Assembly: GCA_027030245.1 (NCBI GenBank) | Contig: JALVFE010000025.1 | Span: 124,001 to 188,000 of the forward strand | Reading direction: 5' to 3' | DNA from: Melioribacteraceae bacterium | Lineage (GTDB): Bacteria > Bacteroidota > Ignavibacteria > Ignavibacteriales > Melioribacteraceae | DNA length: 64,000 bases | Shown here: positions 17,084 through 26,824 of the stretch, piece by piece | Layout: every line of letters starts with the position of its first letter | Numbering within the stretch: position 1 is the first letter of the stretch | The notes under the pieces: generated by a model | The model's database searches: none | What the model saw: only the letters and a program-made list of their open reading frames with translations | What the model was told of the DNA's origin: nothing | Program-made: the position numbers and the translations under genes

Positions 17084-17110
17084 TTATCGTTTGAGCCGGG
17101 AAAAAGTTTA
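17084..17110 (-). promoter_or_regulatory. Sigma-28 (FliA) promoter for fliC
   Basis: The minus strand reads TAAA (17107-17110), exactly 15 nt, then AACGATAA (17084-17091). The -35 element and the CGATAA core match the FliA consensus at the exact spacing, with GC replaced by AA at the first two -10 positions. It is located between the glycosyltransferase gene and fliC, giving a leader of about 95 nt. Confidence 0.8.
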
Positions 17111-17127
17111 ATAATTTTTGGCGGATA

Positions 17128-18645
17128 TTATAAGGTTGGCTGATATTGTTCTATAATAGGCTGTAGCTTTATTTGGATATCTTTCAGTTTAGACATTACT
17201 AATTTATTCTCCCCAAAGTTTTTATATGCAAAATCCAAAATTGAAGGAATCTTTTTAATTTGATTAGTTTCAAGGTAAATTGATATTAAATAAAATATTA
17301 CGGAGGGGTCTTTATCTTGTTGGTTCAACGAATGCGTGAGTATTTCTTCGGCTTCTTTGTAACTTTTTCCTTCCATTAAACTAAGTCCAACCAACAACAA
17401 ATATTTAGTGTTATCTTTGAACTTATCATACATATCCAGCAATAATTTTATTCTTTTCTCAAACTCCAATTTGGATATTAATGTAAGGTAAAACTCCAAA
17501 TTATCTTTGTTGATAATATTATTTATCAGCTCCATACCGGAATCGTCAAGCGTTTGTTCAAGAATCATCTTTTTTATCATTAGCGCTTCTTTGTTATGAC
17601 CCAACGCAACAAATTTATTGATGAAATACTCGAACTCCTTTCCGTTTTGTGCTTTAATGGAAACCAGCATTGCCTGATAAAGCACTTGTTCTTTGGATAC
17701 GTTTACTTCCAATAATTTGGAATTCTTTTGTTTTTGATTATCTCTTATGTTTAATGCGGTTTTACAATGTTGAATGGAAAGATCAAAATTTCCGAGTGCA
17801 GAATAAATTTGGGATGCCAACAAATGCAACCATACGTGTTCCGGATTAATTTTCAATCCTTGCAAAACAAGTTCTTCCGAAGTTTCAAGATTTCCGTTAC
17901 GCATTTCATAGTCGGCAAGGTTTAACAAACAAACCGATTTGTAGTCTCCATCCAAGTTTTTGTCTTCCAATGCAATCTTATAATACTCATACGCTTTTTC
18001 ATAATTTTCCAAAACTGCATAAGTATTCCCAAGCTGATAGGCATAGTACGAGCTTCCCGATTCATTAAATTCATCGAGCAACATTTTCAAATTACGTTCG
18101 GCTTTAAGTTTTAATTCTTCGCGCGGTAAATTGTAACCGAGGTGAATTATTTCAATGGCAGAATCTATTATTTCATATCCGTTTTCAAGTAAAGATTCCA
18201 AAATTTGTTCATGCGCTTTACCTTTAAAATAAATATTGGAATCGTTTTTGAATAAACGCACGTAATTCATTGTTTTATCATTACCCGAATATTCATCTAT
18301 GTTATTCACAATACAATTTACGCCGAGTTTATCATTAAGCTTTATTATTTTTTTTACCTCCTCTTTCGAATCAGCCGATAACCGTTCGTCCGCATCCAAA
18401 TAAAGTATCCAGTTTCCCGTGGATTTTGAAAGGGCATAATTCCTTGCGGCGGAGAAATCGTGAATCCATTCGAATTTAAATATTTTTGAATTATATCTTT
18501 GGGCTATTTCCAAAGTTTTATCCGTTGATCCGGTATCCACAATTACAATTTCGTCAACAATGTCTTTAACCGAATCCAAACATCCTTCGAGATATTTTTC
18601 CTCGTTTTTTACTATCATACTTAAAGTTAATTTTTTCATTTCCAT
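17128..18645 (-). CDS. GT2 glycosyltransferase with TPR region
   Basis: About 505 aa. The N-terminal 200 residues are a GT2 domain of the SunS/WcaA type: LSMIVKNEEKYLEGCLDSV, then IVDTGSTDKTLEIA, the DxD equivalent LYLDADERLS, and SAARNYALS. The rest is a long series of TPR-like helix pairs (for example YAVLENYEKAYEYYKIAL). The open frame extends to 18693 into the upstream gene; I prefer Met17 (18645) or Met19, just before the GT2 domain. It is the last of three similar genes directly upstream of flagellin, suggesting protein (flagellin) glycosylation. The sugar and acceptor are unknown. Confidence 0.85.
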   Translation of the reverse strand: MEMKKLTLSMIVKNEEKYLEGCLDSVKDIVDEIVIVDTGSTDKTLEIAQRYNSKIFKFEWIHDFSAARNYALSKSTGNWILYLDADERLSADSKEEVKKIIKLNDKLGVNCIVNNIDEYSGNDKTMNYVRLFKNDSNIYFKGKAHEQILESLLENGYEIIDSAIEIIHLGYNLPREELKLKAERNLKMLLDEFNESGSSYYAYQLGNTYAVLENYEKAYEYYKIALEDKNLDGDYKSVCLLNLADYEMRNGNLETSEELVLQGLKINPEHVWLHLLASQIYSALGNFDLSIQHCKTALNIRDNQKQKNSKLLEVNVSKEQVLYQAMLVSIKAQNGKEFEYFINKFVALGHNKEALMIKKMILEQTLDDSGMELINNIINKDNLEFYLTLISKLEFEKRIKLLLDMYDKFKDNTKYLLLVGLSLMEGKSYKEAEEILTHSLNQQDKDPSVIFYLISIYLETNQIKKIPSILDFAYKNFGENKLVMSKLKDIQIKLQPIIEQYQPTL

Positions 18646-18652
18646 TCCGTTT

Positions 18653-21600
18653 TTATGTTTGTGCCCTTTCGGAAGTTTGGGTTTCCAAAACAACCGAATT
18701 ATGTTCTTCGGGCAAATTTAATTTTAAGTTTATTTCTTTCAGCATTCCAGCGGCTTTACTGTTATTTCTATCGTTAACAACCGCCCATTCGTACATTACT
18801 TTTGCTTCTTCATACATTCCGGATAAATAGAATATTTCACCCAAACCTGCGCAAGCCGCCGAAGAAGTGGGATTAAAATTTAAAGCTTGTTCAAATGCCT
18901 CTCTGGCATTTTCCAAATCAGATTGCGCAACAAACAAATTTCCCAATAAAATAAATAGTTCATCTTGTTTTACGTTTTCATAGTTTCTTTTTTCGGAGCT
19001 GTTAAAATTCTCAATAGCTGACATCAAATTTTCAATAGCCAACGTAATTTCGTTATCGTCAATATTTACGTACGTTCTCTCAAAATATTGCACAAACCGG
19101 TCTTTGTTTATGGGATATCTAAGATTTCTATTTCGGGGTCTATCCCCTTTCAACCATAAACCTTCGGGATCAGCGCCCCATTTTTCTGTAAATTTATTTT
19201 TATTAACTTCCAATCTCTCGGCATATTGTTCATTTCCTTCTTTCTTAAAACTAACCGAACCAAAGTGATGAATGAAAACATCTTTGGCAATTACAGTTTT
19301 AAAACCGGCTAATTGGGCACGTAGACAAAAATCATCATCTTCAAAATTTCCGGGAGAAAATCTTTCGTCCAATCCACCGATTTTATCTATAACTTCTCTC
19401 TTTATCAAAGTGCAAAGGAAAGCAACGCGCGGGAATTCCTGAATTTCACCGTTATTTTTTTCCGAAAGTTCTTTAGCATACAGATGCATTTCTTTTAAGT
19501 TTGAATATTTGGCATTTTTATCCAATTGCACGCCGCTTACAAAATTACTTACCGGTCCCACAATTCCAATGTTGCTATCTGATTCAGCAGCTTTGATCAT
19601 TTTATCCAACCAGTTTTCCGTAACAACGGTATCGTTATTAAGCAAAACAACATACTTCCCTTTAGATTCCAAAATTCCTTGATTTACTGCTTTTGGAAAT
19701 CCCAGATTTTTCTCGTTAGTAATTACTTTGATGTTTTTATAGGTTTTTAATTTTCCGGCAGTCCCGTCGGTTGAAGCATTATCAACAACAATTATTTCAT
19801 AATTTACACCAGTGAATTGCTCAATGCTTTCAATTGCTTGCTTTGTATATTCCCATTGATTATAAACCGGAATAACGATTGAAGCAACCGGAAGATCATT
19901 TTCGTTTAATTTTTTATCGGTTTTGAATTTCGCGTTTGTCGGTGTAAACCAATTGATTCCCCATAATTCTTGAGGCGTGGGAACATTATATTCACCGTAA
20001 TAATTTTTTAATTTTTCATAAAGCGCATCTGTACTTTCTTGCACCAGTTTATCCGTTACCGACTTGTCAACAGTTTTGAAGCTTTTCTGACCTTCGTGAT
20101 AAACGAATGTATCTTTGGCAATTACTATTTTATAATCGTTAATTCTGAAACGCCAACTGAGTTCGAGATCATCGTTACCTAAAAACAAATTCTCATCCAA
20201 AAGTCCAAGTTTATTCAATACTTCTCTCTTAATCATCATACAAAAACCGATTAATAATTTTGTTTCGGAAAACTCTTTAGAATATTTTTTTTCTAAAATT
20301 TTATTTATTTCGTTTGCAGAAGTATTTTGCTGAAGTTTAGAATTATCCAAATACAATGATACATTTTGATAACCCGCAACGTAATTTGACAAAGGTCCTA
20401 CCGCCGCAACTCTTTCATCTTCAAACGCAAATAGCATTTTGCCCAACCAGTTCCCTTCAACAATCGTATCGGGATTCAACAAAACAATAAAATCATTGTT
20501 AGAATTTTTAATCCCAATATTACAACCTGCGGAAAATCCTTCGTTATGTTTATTCTTTATTAATTTAAATTGATCATGTCCGCTTATTAACTTCGCAATC
20601 TTTTTTTGCGTTCCGTCTTTTGAAGCGTTATCGACAAAAATAACTTCATCTTGTTTTCTTATTGTTTTAATCAAGCTTGTAAAAAGAGCCGGAACGGTTT
20701 TAGCGGAATTGTACGTTACAATTACGATTGATACTCCCGCAGAATCCGGTTTATTTGTTTTATCAATTTTTTTATCCACATAAACTTGAGTTTTTTTGTT
20801 ATGTATTACTTTCTCAAATGTTTCATACCACAAATAGGCATTCTTTTCCATCGTTCTGTTTTGTAGAACATAGTCAAATGCATTCTTTTGATATTTTTTT
20901 ATTTCAGACGGATTTTCAATTAAATAAGTAATTTTTTCGTACCATTCATCACTTGATTCCGATTTAACGAACAAACCGTTTTCTTTATCTACAACGCTTG
21001 AATGATACGGAGAATAATCGGAATAAATTCCGGCAATCTTTTCAATTCCGTATTCCAAAAATTTGATATCACTTTTGCTTTGATTAAATTCGTTAAATTT
21101 TAACGGCGCCAATCCTATATCCAAATTAGCGTCGGAAAGGATTTTGGCAAACCCTTCCAATTTTGTATCTCCCGGTAAAAACTCAACCCACGGGTCTTCA
21201 ATAAATTCCGGCGGAATAAAGTTTATAAAAACTAGTTTAATTTCTTTCTCGTATTTCTTTTTCAATTTCAAAAGCGCCGGCGTAACTTGCTCAAAATCTT
21301 CCAAATGAGTCATTGTGCCGGCATATCCGATTCTTAACGGATTATTTAATCTTTTCTCCTCTTTGAACGGCCGGAAAATTTGCGTATCAATAAAATTAGG
21401 AATTACAGATACCTCGTCTTTGTGTTTATAATATGAATTTTTTAAATAGTCATTCGTTACAATCAGGTGATCGGACATCCAAATATTTTCCAGAAGAGCC
21501 CGGCGAACATGCGGATTATTATAATACGGATAAGCAACATTTTTTTTCGGTACTTTTAACAGGTTATCGTCCAATTCATATATAACTTTCGAACCTTTCG

Positions 21601-21820
21601 ATTTAAGCAGTTTAATTAAATTTAAAAATTTAAAAGTGTCTGTTCTTTGCTGCAAAACAAGATCCGGAATATGTTTAACTTTAGGCGGTTTATTCTTGGA
21701 CATGTCCAATATTTGATATTCAACCAAACCTTTGGATTTTAAATATTCCAGAGGACTTATTATTCTAATTTGTGCCAAAGCTCCTAAATTTTGAACAATC
21801 CCCAATACTTTAAACTTCAT
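18653..21820 (-). CDS. Multidomain glycosyltransferase (GT-B plus two GT2 domains, TPR tail)
   Basis: A 1055-aa protein with at least three catalytic modules. Residues about 1-340 are GT4/GT-B-like (LRIGYAGTMTHLEDFEQV and an acceptor half with IYELDDNLL). Next is a GT2 domain (VSIVIVTYNSAKTV, FVDNASKDGTQ, LLNPDTIVEGNW). It is followed by a second GT2 domain (VASIVIPVYNQWEYT, VVDNASTDGTAG, LLNNDTVVTENW). TPR-like repeats follow (NAREAFEQALNFNPTSS, GLGEIFYLSGMYEEAKVMYE). It could build a short glycan by itself. It starts 19 nt after the previous gene's stop and has a GAGG site before ATG. Confidence 0.85.
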   Translation of the reverse strand: MKFKVLGIVQNLGALAQIRIISPLEYLKSKGLVEYQILDMSKNKPPKVKHIPDLVLQQRTDTFKFLNLIKLLKSKGSKVIYELDDNLLKVPKKNVAYPYYNNPHVRRALLENIWMSDHLIVTNDYLKNSYYKHKDEVSVIPNFIDTQIFRPFKEEKRLNNPLRIGYAGTMTHLEDFEQVTPALLKLKKKYEKEIKLVFINFIPPEFIEDPWVEFLPGDTKLEGFAKILSDANLDIGLAPLKFNEFNQSKSDIKFLEYGIEKIAGIYSDYSPYHSSVVDKENGLFVKSESSDEWYEKITYLIENPSEIKKYQKNAFDYVLQNRTMEKNAYLWYETFEKVIHNKKTQVYVDKKIDKTNKPDSAGVSIVIVTYNSAKTVPALFTSLIKTIRKQDEVIFVDNASKDGTQKKIAKLISGHDQFKLIKNKHNEGFSAGCNIGIKNSNNDFIVLLNPDTIVEGNWLGKMLFAFEDERVAAVGPLSNYVAGYQNVSLYLDNSKLQQNTSANEINKILEKKYSKEFSETKLLIGFCMMIKREVLNKLGLLDENLFLGNDDLELSWRFRINDYKIVIAKDTFVYHEGQKSFKTVDKSVTDKLVQESTDALYEKLKNYYGEYNVPTPQELWGINWFTPTNAKFKTDKKLNENDLPVASIVIPVYNQWEYTKQAIESIEQFTGVNYEIIVVDNASTDGTAGKLKTYKNIKVITNEKNLGFPKAVNQGILESKGKYVVLLNNDTVVTENWLDKMIKAAESDSNIGIVGPVSNFVSGVQLDKNAKYSNLKEMHLYAKELSEKNNGEIQEFPRVAFLCTLIKREVIDKIGGLDERFSPGNFEDDDFCLRAQLAGFKTVIAKDVFIHHFGSVSFKKEGNEQYAERLEVNKNKFTEKWGADPEGLWLKGDRPRNRNLRYPINKDRFVQYFERTYVNIDDNEITLAIENLMSAIENFNSSEKRNYENVKQDELFILLGNLFVAQSDLENAREAFEQALNFNPTSSAACAGLGEIFYLSGMYEEAKVMYEWAVVNDRNNSKAAGMLKEINLKLNLPEEHNSVVLETQTSERAQT

Positions 21821-21838
21821 TTTGTATATCCTCTTATT

Positions 21839-23965
21839 TTAAATTTTTATTTGATTTGTTAAATACATTAAATTACCTTCGGCTATTTCATTTGAAGGAT
21901 CAATTTCCAGAACTCTTTTTAATATATTCTCCGCTTTGCCATATTCGGTTTTTAAGATGTGAATTACGGCTAAATTATTCATAGCTTCGGTATTTTGGGG
22001 ATGGACAACTAAAATTTCATCTAAAATATTTTGTGCATCTTCAAGTTTACTTTTTTCGATCAACTTTTCCGATAATTCCAATTTCGATTTTAGAAAATCT
22101 TTTCTTGTTAAATTCCGGTAATTCATTTTCTCTATTAAATTCATATAGTATCTTGTTTCATAAATTAAGTTATATATGAAATTTATTATTTGAATTTCCT
22201 TACCGGAAATATTTTGGGGTGAGAAATTTACAACCGCTTTACCAATTAATTTCATTAAATGATTAACGGCGCTTCCGGCAGAATATCTTTTCAAAACTTC
22301 TTTTTTTAATATTTTGCTGTTTTCCGGATTATATTTTGAAATTTCCTCTGCTAATAAATCACCGGTAAATTTAATACGGTATTTTCTGCCCGAAAAATTG
22401 AATTCAGTCAATTCATCGAAATTCTCGGGTGTTACTAATCCGTCGCCGCCGTCATAATCCAAAATCAAAGGGATTCTGCCGCACATCATTGATTCAATAG
22501 CACCGCGTCCAAGAGTAATAACAATATCGGCCCAATTTATGTAGCCTGGCATTTCGAATATACTTGCAGTTTGATAATTTTTACCTATAAATTTCAGATT
22601 TAAATTTAAACTTGTGGAAGCGTTTATTATAACATCTTGGGTTTCCAAATCCAATTTATTGCTAATTACCAAGATATTTTCAGGCTTGGCATTAACAGGT
22701 TTTTCTTCCCGGAAAATTTCGGGATCGACAATATTCGGAAATAAAACTATTTTTTCTTCATCGATTCCGGCTTCCAAGAGTTTTTTCTTTATTTCCTTGC
22801 TTAATGCCAAATAGAATGAAACATTTATTTCAAAAGGAGCGGGTTTTTCAAGAAAAGGTATGATTCCATGAACAAGCATTATTATAGGAAGATTGGGAAA
22901 TATTTTTCGTACTTCTATTGAATTCAAATTATGGTTTACAAGCGCTACATCAAATTTGATTTCTTTTAGGGCTTCCAAATGTTCAACAATCGATATCCCC
23001 AAATCTTCAAATAGCTTTTTAATAGATCCGATATACCGGGAATATACATACACGTCTTGCTTGTTCCGTTTCAAATATTTCGCTAAAGTGTAAGTGTACA
23101 ATTCCGAGCCGGTAAAACCGAGTAGATGATGAGTAGTTAACAATATTTTTAATTTAGGCTTGCTGTTATTCTCTTTTTGTGATAATTGTCTTTCAATTTC
23201 CATTAAGTCAATTCCCTTGCTTTCCTTTTCTTCCCACGAAATAAGGGGGTTGCCGAAATCAGACACTCCATCGTGCACCGCTTTTCCCCTTCTCTTTTCC
23301 CATTTTTCCGAATATTTCGGAAAATATTTCGAGTAATAATCACAAGTCTTTTCCCATTCTTCCACCGAAATTGCTTTGCCGTAATGTTTAACATAACCGT
23401 CTTCCAAAATTTTTCCTTCCGTACCTAACCATACTTCCCTTTGATCCATAAATTTATATTCCAAGGTCGGCAAGTTTCTGAATGCAATTATTATCTTCCG
23501 GTATTCGGGTCCGATTTTGGTTCTTTCATAGTAAGGTTTATCCACATCTTCTGGAGTTATGTAATAGTCGAAGAGTTTCATTCTAACGGCAATTACATCT
23601 TCGGGTAAGGAATAAATTTTCGACCAATCAAACTCTACTCTTTCATCGGCATCGATATAAACGAGCCAATCGTTTAGGGAAGCTATTTTTTGTGCTTCTT
23701 TCAGAATTGCAGCCCGGTTTTCGAATTCGGCTCTTTCCCTATTTAAATCCCATTTATCATTCTCAATTACTTTTATTACCGAAGGGAAATTCTTGCATAT
23801 TTCGGCTGTTTTATCTTCGGAACAATCATCGTACACAAATATACCGCCTGTGCAAAATGAAGCGAGATGCTTCAATGTATCGGAAATTATAGATTCTTCG
23901 TTTCTAACCCGTAGTAATCCGTATATTTTAGTTTCTTGGTTGTCCGGTATTTTATTACCAATCAT
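21839..23965 (-). CDS. GT2 plus GT-B glycosyltransferase with TPR tail
   Basis: A 708-aa protein. Residues about 10-250 are a GT2-like domain (IYGLLRVRNEESIISDTL, DDCSEDKTAEIC, VYIDADERVEFDW). Residues about 275-530 look like a GT-B fold (LLTTHHLLGFTGSELYTYTL, INWADIVITLGRGAIESMMC near the nucleotide-sugar site). The end carries TPR repeats (MNNLAVIHILKTEYGKAENI). It is first in the glycosyltransferase row leading to fliC. The multi-fold architecture is shared by all three genes, so they probably act in one pathway. Donor sugars cannot be deduced. Confidence 0.83.
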   Translation of the reverse strand: MIGNKIPDNQETKIYGLLRVRNEESIISDTLKHLASFCTGGIFVYDDCSEDKTAEICKNFPSVIKVIENDKWDLNRERAEFENRAAILKEAQKIASLNDWLVYIDADERVEFDWSKIYSLPEDVIAVRMKLFDYYITPEDVDKPYYERTKIGPEYRKIIIAFRNLPTLEYKFMDQREVWLGTEGKILEDGYVKHYGKAISVEEWEKTCDYYSKYFPKYSEKWEKRRGKAVHDGVSDFGNPLISWEEKESKGIDLMEIERQLSQKENNSKPKLKILLTTHHLLGFTGSELYTYTLAKYLKRNKQDVYVYSRYIGSIKKLFEDLGISIVEHLEALKEIKFDVALVNHNLNSIEVRKIFPNLPIIMLVHGIIPFLEKPAPFEINVSFYLALSKEIKKKLLEAGIDEEKIVLFPNIVDPEIFREEKPVNAKPENILVISNKLDLETQDVIINASTSLNLNLKFIGKNYQTASIFEMPGYINWADIVITLGRGAIESMMCGRIPLILDYDGGDGLVTPENFDELTEFNFSGRKYRIKFTGDLLAEEISKYNPENSKILKKEVLKRYSAGSAVNHLMKLIGKAVVNFSPQNISGKEIQIINFIYNLIYETRYYMNLIEKMNYRNLTRKDFLKSKLELSEKLIEKSKLEDAQNILDEILVVHPQNTEAMNNLAVIHILKTEYGKAENILKRVLEIDPSNEIAEGNLMYLTNQIKI

Positions 23966-24157
23966 ATATTGTTTTACCGTCTATAATGTTGATGTAAAAA
24001 AATTGAGCGAATAAAAATTTTCACGTATAAATTGCATTAGTTAAGCCAAGCCGAAAAACTTATTTTAATATTTTTTTAATTTTACCATATTTCATTCCAA
24101 CCACTTTTCTTTGTTTTTGATATGTTTTTAACGGTTTGGTTGTGTGAGTTCGGTAAG

Positions 24158-24175
24158 TTGGCTAATTTTAGCCAA
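24158..24175. repeat. Isolated inverted repeat in the 23966-24186 intergenic stretch
   Basis: TTGGCTAA and TTAGCCAA form a perfect 8-bp dyad around TT, just downstream of the stop of the 613-aa coiled-coil gene. No T-run follows on either strand, so it is an operator-like or weak terminator-like element. Otherwise the 220-bp gap contains only AT-rich sequence in which I recognise no promoter consensus. Confidence 0.35.
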
Positions 24176-24186
24176 TCAGTGAAGAT

Positions 24187-26028
24187 TTAAGAAATGTATA
24201 ACTTTTTGAAGGGTGCTAATTTTGATTCGATTTCTTCCTTGGCTTCGTTCCGCAGTTTTTCTTCTTCAGCCGCTTTTTCTTTTAATATATTTTGGAGTTC
24301 TTCGTTGTACATACTTTCTTTTTTCGCGAAATTGCTTTCCATAGATGCACGGTTCATATTTATCTCTATATTCAATCTTTCAATTTGCTCTTCTTTCAAT
24401 GTTTTTAATTTGCTTATTTCTTTAACCAGTTGTTGCTTTTTGTTGGTTTTATCCAACGCGCCGGATGAAGCCGACAACACGGAGATAATTAACCCGATGA
24501 AAAATGTAATTCCTCCCCACTTAAATCCCGAAAGCATAAGGGTTTTCATAACACTGCCGGAGCCGTCCGCAGCTGAACTGTATCCCGAAGCAAGACCGCC
24601 GACAACAAAAACTATCATTGCGATTACAGCCGAGAACATAATTGCATCTTTAAATAGCATTGCGGGGTTGTACTTGTCTTCGCCCGATAAATATTTTATT
24701 CTTCGTTCGATTGCTTTAATTTGATCGTCGTACATTTCTTCTACTTTGGCAATCGATTTTTTCAATTTGTCGTTTAATACTTGTTGCGCCGATGTTCTTT
24801 CAACCGCCAACTTTTCAAGGTTTTTGTTCACTTGTTCAATTTGTGTTTCGTAAAGTGAAAGTTTCGTTAAAATTTGAGCTTCGTATTCTTCACTTACTTT
24901 CTTAATCATTTTGTCGATAAGCGTATTAAATTTATCTCTAAAGACGGGAGCGGAACTTATGATAAAAATATTTTTCGTAAGGTAATATTTCTCGAGCATG
25001 TTTTTCAAAAAATAAATTTCCGAGCGTAGTGCATCGTTGCACAAATCGCTGTCTTTCGAATTCAGAAAATATATAACTTGTTCAAAAACTTTCTTTATCA
25101 GTTTTTTATTTTCGTCTTTTAAGGTCTCAACCAAAATTTTAATATCGTCCAGCATGCATGCAAAATCTTCCTTCTTGAATACATTATAAATCATTGCGTT
25201 TTTCACGAAAAAATTAAAATGCTTTTCGGAATTAATTTCCATTGCGAATTTCAATTTCATCCTGTCAAATTCGAGTATCCTTTTGATATTATTAAACGCA
25301 ACGTTTCTATTGCCGAGTCTTATGTTCACCAAAGATTCGTAATACAAAGCCGAAACGGGATTTACTTTATATTTTTTTGCTTCGGAAAAGGCTTGCAAAG
25401 CCGTCTGGTTATCATTTAACTTCAGATTTATGAACCCGTAGAGCAAGCTCGTGAAATAGTAAAACTGTTCTTTAACTTTACCGGCAAGGGAAAGTTTATC
25501 CACGTCGGTTTGAATTTTAACTATTGTATCTGCGGCTTTCCGGTTAAGCTCCAGATTGTTCTGCGTCATACAAATAACCGAATAATGCAGTAGAGAGAGA
25601 AAATCGTAATATTCAAAATTTCTTTCCACAATTTTTATAATTGTATCGACATAATGCTTTTTATCGGCTTCGTTTTTCTGTTTTATCCAAAGTTTATACA
25701 GATTTTTTATATCCCAATACGTTTCGGAAAGGGAAAACAATTGCGGATTTTGTTTAATAAACAACTCCGATTGGTAAATAAGTGGATTATTAACGGCAAG
25801 AAAAAAATGAACGGTTTCGTCGTCGAAAAAAAATTCATTTATTTTTTCGGGTAAGCGAAGCGAATAATGAAATGCGGCCATACGTTCGTATTCATCGAAG
25901 GAATATTGAAATTTAACAGAATTTGCAAACTTTTCGCGTGCATAATTCTTAAATTTTTTGAATGTTATTTCCTTCTGCAATCGAGCTTCCAGCTCAGGCG
26001 TATATATTTCCGCATTATTGAGGAACAT
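24187..26028 (-). CDS. Unknown TPR/coiled-coil protein with two membrane helices
   Basis: A 613-aa protein I do not recognise. Residues 1 to about 350 are helical and soluble, with TPR-like stretches around 190-260 (LLYGFINLKLNDNQTALQAF). Residues about 365-445 form a charged coiled coil. Two hydrophobic helices follow (about 457-481 and 498-522), separated by a short Gly/Ser/Asp loop. A second coiled coil (525-605, Glu/Lys-rich) ends the protein. The two coiled coils flank the hairpin, so both would lie on the cytoplasmic face with only about 15 residues outside. It has no signal peptide. It is transcribed toward the glycosyltransferase/flagellin block but separated from it by 220 bp. Confidence 0.75.
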   Translation of the reverse strand: MFLNNAEIYTPELEARLQKEITFKKFKNYAREKFANSVKFQYSFDEYERMAAFHYSLRLPEKINEFFFDDETVHFFLAVNNPLIYQSELFIKQNPQLFSLSETYWDIKNLYKLWIKQKNEADKKHYVDTIIKIVERNFEYYDFLSLLHYSVICMTQNNLELNRKAADTIVKIQTDVDKLSLAGKVKEQFYYFTSLLYGFINLKLNDNQTALQAFSEAKKYKVNPVSALYYESLVNIRLGNRNVAFNNIKRILEFDRMKLKFAMEINSEKHFNFFVKNAMIYNVFKKEDFACMLDDIKILVETLKDENKKLIKKVFEQVIYFLNSKDSDLCNDALRSEIYFLKNMLEKYYLTKNIFIISSAPVFRDKFNTLIDKMIKKVSEEYEAQILTKLSLYETQIEQVNKNLEKLAVERTSAQQVLNDKLKKSIAKVEEMYDDQIKAIERRIKYLSGEDKYNPAMLFKDAIMFSAVIAMIVFVVGGLASGYSSAADGSGSVMKTLMLSGFKWGGITFFIGLIISVLSASSGALDKTNKKQQLVKEISKLKTLKEEQIERLNIEINMNRASMESNFAKKESMYNEELQNILKEKAAEEEKLRNEAKEEIESKLAPFKKLYIS

Positions 26029-26192
26029 TCTTCATCCTTGAAATTAAACATTTCATACCAGGTTCATAATCGTAAAAAGTTGTGTTTTGTTAAGAAATAT
26101 TATTTTTTAAAACAAAAAAGTGTTGCCTTGTAAGTGTAATGTTGTCCCGAATGTTTACGGGATCAGTATCTTATTTAAATTACGAGTTCTTC

Positions 26193-26342
26193 TTAGATCC
26201 CGAAACAAGTTCGGGATGACATGTTCTTCTTGCCGTAATGCTGTTCGCAGCAGCCGGACGGAATGATATGTTCTTCAATCTGTCATGCTGAACTTGTTTC
26301 AGCATCTGATTATTCTTTATTAAATCCCGAAACAATCCGCCG
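26193..26342. repeat. 150-bp direct repeat, copy 1 (palindromic modules)
   Basis: Identical over 150 bp to 26825-26974. It contains palindrome A (26197-26217; arms ATCCCGAA and TTCGGGAT around ACAAG) and palindrome B (26285-26305; arms ATGCTGAA and TTCAGCAT around CTTGT, i.e. the same 5-nt loop inverted). These are REP-like modules found dispersed in several anaerobe genomes. Confidence 0.9.
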
Positions 26343-26660
26343 GAAGCTGACAGGTCTACGGTTTCTTTTTTTAAGCACCTATTCGCACGGATTCCGGCAC
26401 AGATTTTCACAGAAATGAATTTTAATTTATTGCTACTACTGTCCGCACCATGGTAGAATTAAACCGACCGAACCCCGTAGGGATTCAATATTTATAATAA
26501 TCATAATCTCATTTAACGTTAAAACCCCAGCGGGGTGACACCTTAAATTTGTGGTGTGAAATTGTTTTACTCCTTTGGATTTTTGGTTTTATGTTAGAAT
26601 GATTGTTCTGTAAATATGTCACACCGATGACGTTTGCGGAATGAACTGGAGATTCCTTTT

Positions 26661-26738
26661 TAGCTCCCGAAACAATCCGCCGCGGCGGACGGAATGACAT
26701 GTTCTTCAATCTGTCATGCTGAACTTGTTTCAGCATCT
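26661..26738. repeat. Partial third copy of the palindromic repeat
   Basis: It carries a G+C-rich palindrome TCCGCCGCGGCGGA (26676-26689) embedded in a CCCGAAACAA flank, then palindrome B at 26716-26736. It matches the second half of the 150-bp repeat with a few changes. Confidence 0.8.
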
Positions 26739-26824
26739 TCTCAGTTGTTAGTCAAATTTATTTTAGGAAAGAATTGAATGTTTCACACCATACGGCGTTT
26801 GCGGGAAGAAATAGAACGTTCCTT

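Noticed and set aside
24194-24724. 176-aa plus-strand gene opposite the coiled-coil protein
   Set aside because: It is an antisense shadow of a well-formed 613-aa frame, Ser/Phe-rich in composition as expected from the reverse of Lys/Glu-rich helices.
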